Source of the DNA: Crocodylus rhombifer | Taxonomy: Eukaryota > Chordata > Crocodylia > Crocodylidae | Assembly: GCA_038503035.1 (NCBI GenBank) | Contig: JAVSML010024426.1 | Coordinates: 473,029 to 537,028, forward strand | DNA length: 64,000 nucleotides | Direction: 5' to 3' | Position numbers and translations under genes: made by a program | The notes under the pieces: model-generated | What the model was told of the DNA's origin: nothing | What the model saw: only the letters and a program-made list of their open reading frames with translations | Databases searched by the model: none | Shown here: positions 1 to 10,418 of the stretch, in pieces | How the letters are laid out: the number at the start of each line of letters is the position of its first letter | How positions within the stretch are numbered: the stretch's first letter is position 1

Positions 1-61
1 CCAAGCGGCGACTCGAGTCGGACGAGGGGTGCGTTGAGTCTACAAAGGTTGAGAACCACTG
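1..61. mobile_element. hAT-type DNA transposon, right terminal fragment
   Basis: Positions 44-61 read AAAGGTTGAGAACCACTG, the reverse complement of a hAT-type end beginning CAGTGGTTCTCAACC. The element at 30722-30983 carries diverged versions of the same ends. The rest of this copy lies left of the window, so its length and target duplication cannot be judged. It has no coding sequence here and is presumably non-autonomous. Confidence 0.6.
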
Positions 62-1964
62 AGCTAGTGCAAGTGCCCCCCTACATAGCAACAAACCCTC
101 ACACAGGGCTGTGCTGTGGCTTTCTTCTGCAAGGGCATGTGAGTCGGGGGCAGCAGGGACGCCCCGCTCCTTTCCCCCCCAGACGGGGGCTGCCTACAGG
201 TGCTGCCTGTCTTGAGAAATGTGCTCACCGTGCGTCGTGGCACTGCCCCGGAGGAGATGGCAGAGCCCGTTCCCTGCTGCGGATTAAGGCCACGCTGGAG
301 CCAGCAGCCGGGGGCATGCAGACTTGCCCATGGAAGAGCAAGGGCTGCAGGGGGAAGCTGGCTGGCCCCGAGTAGAGACGACAGGAGGAACTGATGAGCC
401 CACAAGGCCTTGAGGCCTGTAGGAGGGAACAAAATGTATTTCGGGCTCCACCTGTTCTGCGCGGGGGCTTCTGCCTGGCCCTCCTCCGTCCCCCGCGATG
501 GGAGCTGCTGGCGGAGATCGCACGGCCCGCTGAGCCCGGCAATCCAGCCAGCTTTCTATCCGGCTCATCCAGCCCACACTTCCTTAAGTGGACTTAACTG
601 GACATGGGATCGAGCTTCTAGGGATTGTACGAACAAAACCAAATCCTATATCTGAATATCCAAGATCGTCTCCCCCAGAGCGCAGGCGGGGCCTCTGCAT
701 AGAAAACCAGCGATGGGGCGCACGGAGGTGTGACAGGCCGGTCTTGCTTTCCGCCACTTTCCAAAGGCAGGTGACATCCAGGACCTGAACGTGGGGCTAT
801 GAAACACTCCCTCTGAATAGCCGTTTGGAAATGGAAGAGGAACTTTATGAATGCATATTGGTAAAAATATCATGGTTTTGCTGCCTGGTGCACAGGCCAT
901 AATGTGGTGAGCAGAGCAGCGCATTACGACATGCATAAAATTAGTGACATTGTGTTTTTGTTTTCTCCTTTGATTAGGAAAGCTTGTTACAAGTGGTGTG
1001 TTTAAAGAGATATTATGCAGGATAGCGATAACCAGTTTTAAGTCATTATACAAGCAGTTTAATTTGATGTTGCTCTATAAATAATCTAAGTGTATTTGCA
1101 TGCATATTTTGTTGACAGGAAGATAAAAACTATAATTCCTAGCAACAACATAATGATGTTATGACAGTAACAAAAAAAAAATTACATCTGCCATTCAACA
1201 CTTAACTGCTCAGTCATTAGAAAATAAAACTTTACCACGCCAAGCAAACCATATAATGAAAACAGGGTACCCGTCTAACTACAGTCTACTCGTCGTGGGA
1301 GTGGAGAAATACATCTCTAACTTTTGTAGCTTATATTGCATCTTGCTTCATGCTATCAGACTTGCATTGACTTGAGTGGGCTTTTGTTCAGGTCTTTACA
1401 TTTTTGCAGGTAGTTGTTACACCTTGTTTATATGTCAATAAATCTTTTTTTTTTCCTAACGAGCTTTCTGTAGCAATATCCCCTGCGAAGAAAGTCATGT
1501 CATATGTCAGGATGTTCCCCTTCTAGAACAGATTTCTCTTGTATTCTTTAGTCAAAATTCAAGTCTAATAACCCATTGCTGTAATTTGCAAAGCTCAAGA
1601 ACCGCATTGCCTTCAGTTAAGATGCAGCAAAAATAGCTGCCAAAGCTGGCAGGAAAAGAGAGCAAACAATGTGTTGGGTGCGTCAGGCAGCATTCGCTAA
1701 AGAAATACAACTCATTAGTTTTTTCCGGGTGGCAAAAGGAGCTGTTTGATTTGGAGACCACCTGGTTTGGACTCGGGCACTTTGTGATGTATTCACTTTT
1801 TTTAAAATTCTGTTTCCTTACCGCTGGCCTGTAAAGTGAAAGTCAGGGAGGGCCCAAGAGCATATCACCATGCAGGTCAGGGGCAAAGTCACCTGGCAAA
1901 TGCAGTCCTCTAGTGAAGAAGAGATGACACGGTGCCTGGATGAAAAAGAAAAATGTACTCGTCC
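62..1964. other. Unique sequence, no gene recognised
   Basis: The first 700 bases are GC-rich with several overlapping short ATG frames on both strands, none resembling a known protein. From about 1060 to 1500 the sequence becomes AT-rich, and a perfect POU octamer ATTTGCAT lies at 1094-1101. The last 100 to 150 bases may be the badly decayed 5' part of the CR1 copy that follows. No splice-bounded coding exon was found. Confidence 0.6.
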
Positions 1965-2600
1965 TGTCCTGACCCAGAGGAAAGCATGAAACTCCTTGTA
2001 TTAAATGTCCATGTTGCAGATGCTGTATTAGTGAGAGCATTGCCAGCATATCAAGGGAGGTGATTCTTCCCCTCTATTTGTGAGGCCACATCTGGAGTCC
2101 GGTGTCCAGCTGTGGCCCCCACTACAGACAGGACGTGGACACATTGGAGAGAGTCCGGTGGAGGGTGATGAAAACGGCTGTGGGGCTGGGGGACAGGACT
2201 GGTGAGGAGAGGCCGAGGGAATTGGGGTGATTTAGTCTGGAGAAGAGGGGGATTGAACAGCAGCCTTCACCTCCCCGTGCAAGACTGCAAAGAGGACGGA
2301 GCTGGACCGGTCTCAGTGGGGGCAGACGACAGGACAAGGGGCAATGGGCTCAAGCTGCAGCAAGGGAAGTTGAGGTTGGATATTAGGAAAAACTCTCTCA
2401 TGCAGAGGGTAGTAAAGCACTGGTATAAACTACCCAGAGAGGGGGTGGCATCTCCATCCTTGGAGGTGTTTAAGACCCAGCTTGACAAAGCCTTGTCTGG
2501 GATGATGTAGCTGGGGCTGGTCCTGCTTGGAGCAGGGGGTTGGACTGGATGTGACCTCCTGAGCTCCCTTCCAGCCCTCCTTGTCTATGATCCTTTCGGG
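1965..2600 (+). mobile_element. CR1 LINE, 5'-truncated 3' end
   Basis: This is the 3' part of a CR1 non-LTR retrotransposon. It carries the decayed C-terminal end of the reverse transcriptase ORF: the stretch around 2080-2130 corresponds to the SALVRPQLEYC region, and 2430-2510 encodes a recognisable VFKTQLDKALSGMM-type C-terminus. The 3' UTR signature follows, with TTGGACTGGATGTGACCTC near 2541, CCTTCCAGCCCT near 2570 and a terminal TCTATGATCC. The 5' limit is approximate, because similarity to the copy at 34063-34862 fades near 1965. Frameshifts and stops make it non-functional. Unusually, similarity to that other copy continues past the normal 3' end, to about 2630. Confidence 0.9.
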
Positions 2601-3274
2601 AAGTTCCCCCACGCCAGGAGTAGCATAAATAAAACGGAGCTTGTTTCCCCCAAAACCAGACCACGTTGGGGGTGGGTGTGCTGCCACTTTCTGCTTTGTG
2701 GCTAAGGGATAATCGAGGTGGTGCTCCAGTGACATAAGGAAACCCTGCGCCAGCAGGGACCTTTGCTCCACACAGGATTGCATTTAGCTTTCAGAAAATC
2801 TCAGCCTGGTGCAAAATGCAATGCATGCCAGAAGCAGGGGGGCGGTGTAAAATGCAGCCTGGCTTCAGTGGGGTTGTTCCCCAAGCAAGGACTAAAAGAG
2901 AAATGTCCTGGAGGAGGATACGTGCTCTGAGCTTGCTCCCAGCTCTTGCAAGAGCCGATCTGAAAAATGTGACATTGCAGCGAGTTAATCCAAGTGGGAA
3001 TTTGTGTTCTAGTCAATTTAGCAGTCGTTCTGGAAGAAACATTGCTTCTCAGTACAAGGCATATGACTTCCATAGGGGGAAATACATAATGTCCTATTTA
3101 CTGCTACCTGGAGTTTATGCTTATATAAAGGATTGGTGCAAGGTAGCAGGCAGCATTTGACGAGGATCTGGCATATCCCATTATAGCCCGCCTGGGAGGG
3201 TCTATGCCACATTCACTACATTGGCATTTGCATACCCCAGAGTGCTGTCAACTCGTCTTGTTCGCTTCCTCCCT
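2601..3274. other. Unique sequence, no gene recognised
   Basis: The first 30 bases or so are shared with the flank of the CR1 copy at 34063. The rest holds short unrecognised frames. A TATA-like string (TTATATAAAGG) sits at 3121-3131 but has no CpG island, Inr or gene after it, so I do not call a promoter. Confidence 0.5.
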
Positions 3275-3394
3275 GGGCGCGTCTACACGTTCATTAACGC
3301 ACCATCGTTACTGCGCATTAAGTTTAGTACTTGCATAATCGAGTATTACTCTGCAGTAGCACCGGCACACGCCTTTTTAGTGTAGATGAGGCCC
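3275..3394. mobile_element. Short MITE-like palindromic element
   Basis: The left end GGGCGCGTCTACACGTTCATTAA and the right end TTAGTGTAGATGAGGCCC are diverged inverted copies. The interior has the TTACTGCGCATTAA-type motifs seen in the larger MITEs at 10038, 36099 and 53964. At 120 bp it is an internally deleted, non-coding member of that family. The flanks do not show a clear target duplication. Confidence 0.65.
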
Positions 3395-3834
3395 CTGAGC
3401 AGGGACATCCTCCCCTACGGATTAACAATGATCCCGTCACTATGCTTCAATCAACACATATAGATATAAAATGATTAAGCAAATGCCCCTTGATTTGAGA
3501 TGGGAATTGCAACGAGCTCTCTGGGAGCGACAGCGGCGTGTGCTATGAGAAGACTCATAAATTATCCAAGCAGAGTGAGCATTTATTGCACATCAGGCAT
3601 TAAACTAAATGGATCTCAGATCGGAAATAAAGTAGCAACAGCAGCAATCTGAGGCCGCAAAACGCCAGTGTGAGGATTATGACCCTGCACACCTGGAGAT
3701 GGGGCGTGTGAAGGGTGCCGGCTATCCACATCCATCCAGAAATCTCCCAGTGACCCAAAATGCCCGGGAGGCATCTAGACGGAGCTTTGTTCTCAGAAAA
3801 TGGAAGCGCGAGGAGCTGTTTGTAAATGGCACGC
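3395..3834. other. Unique sequence
   Basis: Nothing is recognised here. A 251-codon minus-strand frame starts at 4355 and runs through to 3600, but it contains the N gap and is unlike any family I know. It owes its length to GC-rich composition over much of its extent. Confidence 0.4.
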
Positions 3835-4700
3835 CCAGCGCCGTCCGCCCTGCGTGATCCTGGAAGGGATCGCTGCGCGGCGGTCGCTTCGCTGAGACGG
3901 ACGAGGGTGATGCGCAGCGTCCCCAGGGCTGCTTTGCCAAGCCGTGCTGGGTGGGGTGGGCGACTCCTGGGCTCGCTGACGCGGCGCAACCTGCGCAGCA
4001 AGAGGATGGCGGGGAAAGCATCGTCTCCTCCAGCCAGCTGATGTAGCTCGACCGTCTCTCCAACCATCACGGGCTCTTTGGAGTCTGCTTCGTCGGTACT
4101 GTCNNNNNNNNNNGCTTTCCTACCCGCAGCCGTAAGCCTGCGTTGGAGGCTGCAGTTCTTAGCCGGGAAATGAAGCGGTGAAAGAGCAAACAGATCCAGA
4201 CCCGCGAGGGCAGGGAAACGACTAATCGATCCCCTTCGCTTCCAGAGAGGACCCCGCGGAGACCCGCTATGGGATAATCGGGGGTCGCTCGGGTCGGCTG
4301 CCAGAGACCCGAGGGTGCCAGGTCTTTCCTGTCCTACCCGCCCCGCTGCGTGCATCCCAAAGGCTCTGTGTTGGCTAAAAAGCAGAGAGGGGTTCAGTGC
4401 CCAAACCCGTTCGTTGAATCGTTCTTCCTGTTAGCTGGGGTTGCGTGTGCGCGCGTGAATGGAAAACGCTGCTTTGAAGCAACAGGACAGCGTTTCCACG
4501 CAGAACGGATCGGCCAAACTTCTCCTTCCCGCAAAAGCTCGCGGCGCTTCCAGAGGCCTTCCCCTGTTCTTATTCCTCCGAAACTAGTCGCCCGACTGGA
4601 CCCAAATTGCAAACGTCGGCCCCACCCAAATGCGTTTGGTCAAATCCTCGGCTCGGGGAATTTGCCCCGCCGTAATGAAGAATGAGGCATGTCCCCCTCT
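3835..4700. promoter_or_regulatory. CpG-rich segment, candidate CpG island
   Basis: CpG dinucleotides are dense here. I counted ten in the 60 bases from 3841, and several per 60 bases persist to about 4650. The flanking sequence is much poorer in CpG. Such islands usually mark vertebrate promoters or developmental regulators, but no recognisable first exon adjoins this one. Open frames exist on both strands, as expected from GC-rich DNA. The segment contains a 10-N gap, so part of the sequence may be missing. It could equally be a GC-rich intergenic patch. Confidence 0.4.
4104..4113. other. Assembly gap of 10 N
   Basis: Ten undetermined bases lie inside the CpG-rich segment. Round 10-base runs are normally placeholders, so the true missing length is unknown. 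Any reading frame that crosses it is unreliable. Confidence 0.98.
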
Positions 4701-5659
4701 CCGCTTTCCAGGACAGCCCCCGGAAGCAGCTGTGCCCGAGTCTTGTGCAGGAAGGTCTGTGGTCAGCAGCAGTGTGGCTGTCAGGAGAGACCGGGCCATC
4801 GGTGCAGAGCACTGCACACCGCTCTTCACCCCCAGTTTCACACCCGTGCCAGCGTGACCCCGGGAGACGATCACCAGCACCGCGCTGGCAGGTCCTCAAC
4901 TATTCCAAAACTGCAATGGAAAGACGGACAGACCTATGTTGCCCCAGGCAGGTAGGGCCGACGTCCTCGAAAGAGCTGTCGTTGCAACATCTAGGTGTTG
5001 TATTGGCAAGCACGCGTGTAATCTTGTTTTGCAGTGCCTGACCCAAGCAGCATAGAAGACCTGGCACTGCCAGGAGCGCTGCGAGGTGTCTTGCCTTGTC
5101 CTGCAGGCTGCCAGATAGCTGCGGCCACCGCAGATGTCGGTCAGTTATGCAGTAAGGCTCGCCGTCGTGCGACGCACCTAACTGCACGGACTTGGATAAC
5201 GGAGGCATTGGATTTAAGTACATAAAATGAGACTTCCTTAAGGGGGGGGAGGAAAGACCCTTTGGGTGGTGACTGAAAGGGCACAAAAGAAAATGGTAAA
5301 ATACCAGCAAGAAGTGGGTCAAGGCGGCATAAGGAAATCCTTCCAGTAACCCCCAGCCTTAAGGCATGGCTTTTCAAGTGGGACAAGACGTCTCCCCGCG
5401 GCACTTGTTCGCAGGCATCGAGCAGGTAGCCAGGCTGGGAAGGGGAGCAGGCACCTCTACACGGACAGCAGACGAGGTATCGGGCTCCCGGCGTCCCTAG
5501 GCGGAGCGTCAAATTGTACCTGCAGACGCGAAGGCCCGACTTTGCAACAACTTCGTCTCTGCTACGGGACCTTTCAGGGCAATTCTTTGCAACTTGGGGA
5601 CTGCAGCAGAAGAGAGAGGTGATCCCAGCTCCTTGGTGAAGTGGGAAGAAGTCAGAGAA
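4701..5659. other. Unique sequence, no gene recognised
   Basis: Several overlapping frames of 60 to 140 codons occur on both strands, none with a recognisable domain. The segment is moderately GC-rich up to about 5200 and has no identified repeat. Confidence 0.5.
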
Positions 5660-5905
5660 GCTGAGAATCCTTCACCTGAAATAGGAAAATCGAGGTTAGA
5701 TGTTAAGAAAAACTTTCTCACGCGGAGGGTAGTAAAGCGCTGGAAAGGGTGACCCAGAGTCTCCATCCTTGCGGGCTTTGAAGCCCCAGGTAGACAAAGC
5801 CTTGTCTGGGATGATGTAGTTGGGGCTGGTCCTGCTTGGAGCAGGGGGTTGGACTGGATCTGACCTCGTGAGCTCCCTTCCAGCCTGAATTTTCTATAAT
5901 TTTAC
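5660..5905 (+). mobile_element. CR1 LINE, 3' terminal fragment
   Basis: The GAGGTTAGATGTTAAGAAAAAC stretch near 5693 is the usual CR1 block encoding the end of the reverse transcriptase. It is followed by GGGATGATGTAG near 5808, GGTTGGACTGGATCTGACC near 5847 and CCCTTCCAGCCTG near 5875. The end is a decayed TCTATAATTTT tail. Only about 250 bp remain. A small deletion in the GTGACCCAGAGTCTCCATCC part removes the frame seen in other copies. Confidence 0.9.
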
Positions 5906-7497
5906 AGTCTTTACAGGTCTGGGGCGGGTTGCACCTCCATACCCCCGGGAAAAGCTGCTGGTGTGCAATGCAGGTGAGGGAACGAAGCACCCAGAGGAAA
6001 GTTGAACCAAAGCAAAACTTGTAGAGCCCAGCAATAAGCTGAGCATCTGTGCATGAGCACCACCTGGGAAGCATTTATCCCCGGCCTCAAAGAGACCCAC
6101 GGTGATGGTGAATAAATGTTGCCTTGATCCAGCGCTCTTCGCCCAGGTGTCTGACAGCACGACTGGAGCGGTGAATGAATGCTTTTGTTTATTCGCTCAA
6201 CCCCTGAGTCCTCTGATGGCTGTAACAGCTGGACTACACGTTTCATTGGCGCTTAACGAGAAAACGGTGCTAATCGCTGTAAAGCCATCCTGGCTCATGT
6301 TCTTGAGGCGAGAAGCCTGATTTGTTCTGATCTTTACATCGGAGGGGTAGTTGCAGCTTCGAACCTGGCACGCATGCAAGCAAGCTAATTCCCTGCAAAA
6401 GGGCCAAGCCCCGTGAAATAAAACTCAGCTGTTTTAATTGTCACTCGGCTGGGTTAAGTGTTGGCTTGTTATGCTGCCATTAGCCCTCCCAATAAATGGG
6501 CACATTTGTATCTTGTGACAAAGGTGCATTAAAATGGTAAATGTATCTCGGGAAGCTGCAGCGATGCCAAATGTGTGCGTGGGGTGGGGAGATTTTTATT
6601 TATTGGAGACTCATCTTCATGGGTGTGAGAGCCATGCAACGAGATCGCTCCATGAAACGCCCGACGAGCCGTCTGAAACACGTGGGGAGCCGGTTCGTGC
6701 CCAGGTCTGTGAGCCCCAGCGAAGCAGACCCCAGTGCTACGGGGTCAGCGGTGGGGCGGCGTCCTCGGGGCATCGGCTCTCTTCTCTCCTGTGCTCCTGC
6801 AGCGTCGGGCTAGCGGACAACATCCCACCCTCTTGATTGTCGGGGTTAGGTCCATGGCACCCTGGGGCAGCCATTGTCTTCCTCCCCAGACTAACAGGGT
6901 CTGTTGGCCACTAGCCTCGTGCCTGCTTTAGCAAGAGGCAAGTGTGAGTTGGTCCCTTGTAGCTCCAGTGCCCCGGGACGTGGCGCCCTGGGACGAGGTC
7001 CAAATCTTAATGCAACGCCGGCCTGGACCTGACCCTCGAAATTGTCTATGCACCAGGGATCAATTTGACCCCAAGGACTGCAAAGATGAGTTGGGAAAAG
7101 TTAGAACCAACAACGCTCATTTTCTCTCTCTCCAAGAGAGGGAAGTGGAAGAGGAGGTGGATGAGCGGGAGGGCAGCGCAGGCGGGAGCAGTGCGGTGAC
7201 GTGGGGTGACACGTGGGCAAGCACGCGAGTCACGGAGCGGCGAAGCAGATTTGCAGGAGAAGGAGAAGTGAGGGAGACCTTGGTGGAAAGGAAGTTTCTG
7301 TCCGAGAGGAGCAAGAGAAACCAGCGGTCGCTGTTAGTGCATCGCAGTTGCACAAATCCCCTGGTCCCAAAAGCAGGGAAGTTCCCCTGCACTGATTTGC
7401 ACATGTGTGTGAGCTTGCTGCTTCCTATGAGTTCCCTGTTAGCACTCCTGTAGCATAAGGCTAGTTTCTTTTCATTTTCCAGGTCACATACACTTGT
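5906..7497. other. Unique sequence, no gene recognised
   Basis: No repeat or gene is recognised. The longest frame is 169 codons on the plus strand at 6944-7453, in purine-rich sequence that encodes mostly charged low-complexity residues. It has no known motif and I treat it as chance. The part near 6420-6540 is AT-rich. Confidence 0.5.
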
Positions 7498-7592
7498 CTC
7501 TAGGGTTGCCAACCCTCCAGGATTGCCCTGGAGCCTCCAGGAATTGGATCGAAATCTCCAGGAGATGCTGAGAGTCACCCGGGAGATCAACG
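7498..7592. repeat. Interspersed repeat fragment with CCTCCAGGA motifs
   Basis: The stretch opens AGGGTTGCCAACCCTCCAGG and contains three related CTCCAGGA blocks, with a partial inverted arrangement. From memory this opening occurs in a dispersed repeat of turtles and crocodilians. I cannot assign the class from sequence alone, and it is non-coding. Confidence 0.5.
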
Positions 7593-10034
7593 ATGGGGCA
7601 TTCGTTAAACTAAATATTAAATGTCGAATCCAATTTAGACAGGAGCCCAGTGGGTTTTTAAAATGTCATAGTAATATGCATTTGTCTTCCTGACATAAAG
7701 TCTACGCTCCGAAATCCATACCTGATGCACACAAGTAAGAGACTTTCACTTTGAAATGCCCCTGGGGTGCACTGGCTCTGCCAGGCAGGATAAACCCCGT
7801 CTGATGCAGGGCACCTTTTTCTTCTCTTTTGTTAACTGGGGATGAATTCAAAGCTGAGCTGAATTCGGCTTTGTCTTAAATCTCCCTCTGGCCACGTCTT
7901 GCACAGCACTGCGTGGGGGCGAGCTCGGGCAGCGCCGGTCCCCCGAGACCACGGGGTACTTTCCTTCAGAAGGCAGCAACATTTTGTCTCTGCAAAGTAA
8001 TTATTTTGGTTAAACAACTGGGTCCAGACGGAGGGTAATGGAGAGAGCGATCCGGGGGGTGCTTCAGGGAAGGTTCCTTCCAAAGGGGAATTAACTTCCA
8101 TTAAAACCAAGCTTTGACTTAATTATTTTAGCTGCACTGGGATAATTTCAATTAGCTCTTCACATCTGATGCTATCGCTCCCGTCTTGCTCAAGCGGACA
8201 TTGGCACTCTCTTTCCGAGAGTTGATCGGGATTATGAAGCCTTTCCTGTTTTCCATGTGTGTCTTGTATTTATCCACCAGGCCTGATTGTTTATCTGACT
8301 GCTCAAGATAGCGAGACCCCTTCTTGGAAGCGATTTCTCCTTGATTAGCTTCAGCTTCAGCTACGGCGTGGGGGTTGGACTCGACGCCGCGTCTCTGATC
8401 CCACCAGCGTCTCGACTCCTGGCCAAATGCATCCTCTCCGGTGATGACAAACACGCTTTTAAAGTTTGTCCTGTGCAGGTTGCTCAGCAACTGCATTGCC
8501 TGCCTGTCACAAACAGGGTAGCGCTAAGGTGGGGCTGACGACGATGCTGGAAAAGGATCGTTTCGGCAGCTGAACGCGAACGGTGGGACCCAAAATAGCA
8601 ATGACTTGCTTTGGCAGGGCCGGCCATTGCACCGTAGCTCGAGGCTGGTGCAAAGCTTGACGTCCTCCTTCTCCCGAGAGGTCTGGTGCTAGGGGCAAGG
8701 GCCTGGCTCTCGGAGAAATCGGAGCCACGGGAGCAAGGAGCAAAAGGGGATCTCAAAGGGGATTTTAAGAGGTGATGCCCTGATGCCTTGCTCCTCCTGG
8801 CTCTAGCTCCCATGCGGTGTCTGGGCTATTGACTTTTCCTCCTCTCTGGTCTCCCCAAAAGAGACTTTTGTGAGATGGGGACACGGCACGTGCTGCTCCC
8901 TGGATGCTCCCACGTTTAGCCATCTTTATTCCTGAGCTCAGCGTGTCTTCCCGTTGGCTGGCATGCGGGACGTGCAAAAGCACTCCCGTGGCTGAAAGAC
9001 TTCTCTCTGTGAAACCTCCCGCTCGACAGGAACATACATTTGTGGCTGCCTTATAATAATTAATACCTGCTTGGTTAATCAATATGTCTTTATGTATGTA
9101 ACTCCCCCGCATGTTCAGAGTCTCTCTTTAATTACTCTGCTGCTGTCTTATTCTGTTGCTTGCATTGGCTGTAACAGTCTTTTTTTATATGTATAATACA
9201 TGGTGTGGAGTTGGCTTCGGCGCTATGGATGGGACCGGAAAACTCCAGTGTGTCAGGGATGTTACTTAGGTCTAGGAGAGTATGGAGGGGAGAGAGGGCA
9301 GACCTGGAAAGGCCCAAGAGCGCTTTCATCAGATGTAAAAACCCACATTTCAGTGCTGTGAATGAGGCCTCCACGCTCCAGGCCTGTGCCAGGACCGCCG
9401 AGCTGCTGCATACTCCAACAGGTACTGGAATGAGGCCGAAATGGCACCTGGTTGGTGCTACAATTTTTCGGCACGCTGATCCGAGCACCTGGCTCATTTA
9501 TTAAACAAACTCCAGGACCTCCGCTCAATAACGATTAGTCTGCTCCATCCAGGACATCGCGAGTTGTCTGCGCAGAATATAGCTGAACAAATGACCAACC
9601 TGCCCCAAACTGCTCTTGCTCTCTCCCTGCTCCTCCCGAGAACAGCTGAGACTTAAATGATACCTGAGGCTTTCTCCTCTTGCTCGTTCTCTGCCCTGCT
9701 GGAAACCGGATCAATTGAAAGCTCTTGGGAATGATGCTTCAGCTAACGTACATGTTAAATGTTCCTACTGTAAGTAATTGTCTGATGGCATTTTGTCGGG
9801 CGGTGGATTTACTTGATTCGGTTTCCATTAGTGGAGTCCATGCTGAGCTCTGTTGGCGTTGCCCTGAAGGGCCTGGTTGCCATTGTAATTTTTTCCTTTA
9901 AGCACAGAGCTGTGTCCCTTGGCTCTGTTCAAACAGTGGCCAGCACAAGCATCGTGGCCCTCCACTGAAAACCACTAATATGAGCCGATAACCATATCTC
10001 AGAGTCGGTGCGGCTTTACGTAGGACTCGGTACT
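7593..10034. other. Unique sequence, no gene recognised
   Basis: Mixed composition, without recognisable repeats or exons. A strong donor-like CTGTAAGTAA occurs at 9767-9776 but has no convincing acceptor upstream. All ATG frames are short and unrecognised. Confidence 0.5.
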
Positions 10035-10037
10035 AGT

Positions 10038-10415
10038 GGGCACCTCTACATGTGTGCATTTACTGCACAGTAGCCAAAATTACTGTGCAGTATGGGTGCA
10101 CGTCTACATGTGCACACCCGTACTGCACAGTAAATATGGCAACTTATGCTGAATTGAACTTATGCTTCATGCAGGTATCAAATTTATGGCCAAGAAGTGA
10201 CTGTAGTGTTAGGCACATGTAGATGCCTTACTGAGCAGTAACACTCTGTGTGTGTGGACTGACTTGGGACTAACTTTAGTCCCAAGTCAGTCCATACATG
10301 GAGTAAATGCGCTTTAATGCCGGCACATGTAGATGCTGGCCCATTCCTGCTTACTGCACAGTAACTTGCTGCACATTAAATTTAAGCCGGTGTAGATGCA
10401 CATGTAGACACACCC
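10038..10415. mobile_element. MITE of the GGGTGTGTCTACA family, intact ends
   Basis: This 378 bp element is flanked by a 3 bp direct repeat AGT (10035-10037 and 10416-10418). The left end is GGGCACCTCTACATGTG and the right end CATGTAGACACACCC, forming imperfect terminal inverted repeats. The interior holds repeated TACTGCACAGTAA palindromes. A perfect internal palindrome, GACTTGGGACTAA then TTAGTCCCAAGTC, lies around 10261-10288. It has no coding capacity. The 3 bp target duplication suggests mobilisation by a PIF/Harbinger-type transposase (inference). It may belong to the crocodilian Chompy MITEs, but I could not compare sequences. Confidence 0.85.
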
Positions 10416-10418
10416 AGT

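Noticed and set aside
3115..3135. TATA-like TTATATAAAGG as a promoter
   Set aside because: It is isolated, with no other promoter element or transcript evidence nearby.
3600..4355. A 251-codon minus-strand frame with a hydrophobic C-terminal end
   Set aside because: It crosses the N gap, lies largely in CpG-rich DNA where stops are rare, has no recognisable domain, and overlaps open frames on the other strand.
6944..7453. A 169-codon plus-strand frame
   Set aside because: The sequence is purine-rich and encodes E/R-rich low complexity. There is no recognisable domain, and the 157-codon minus frame overlaps it.
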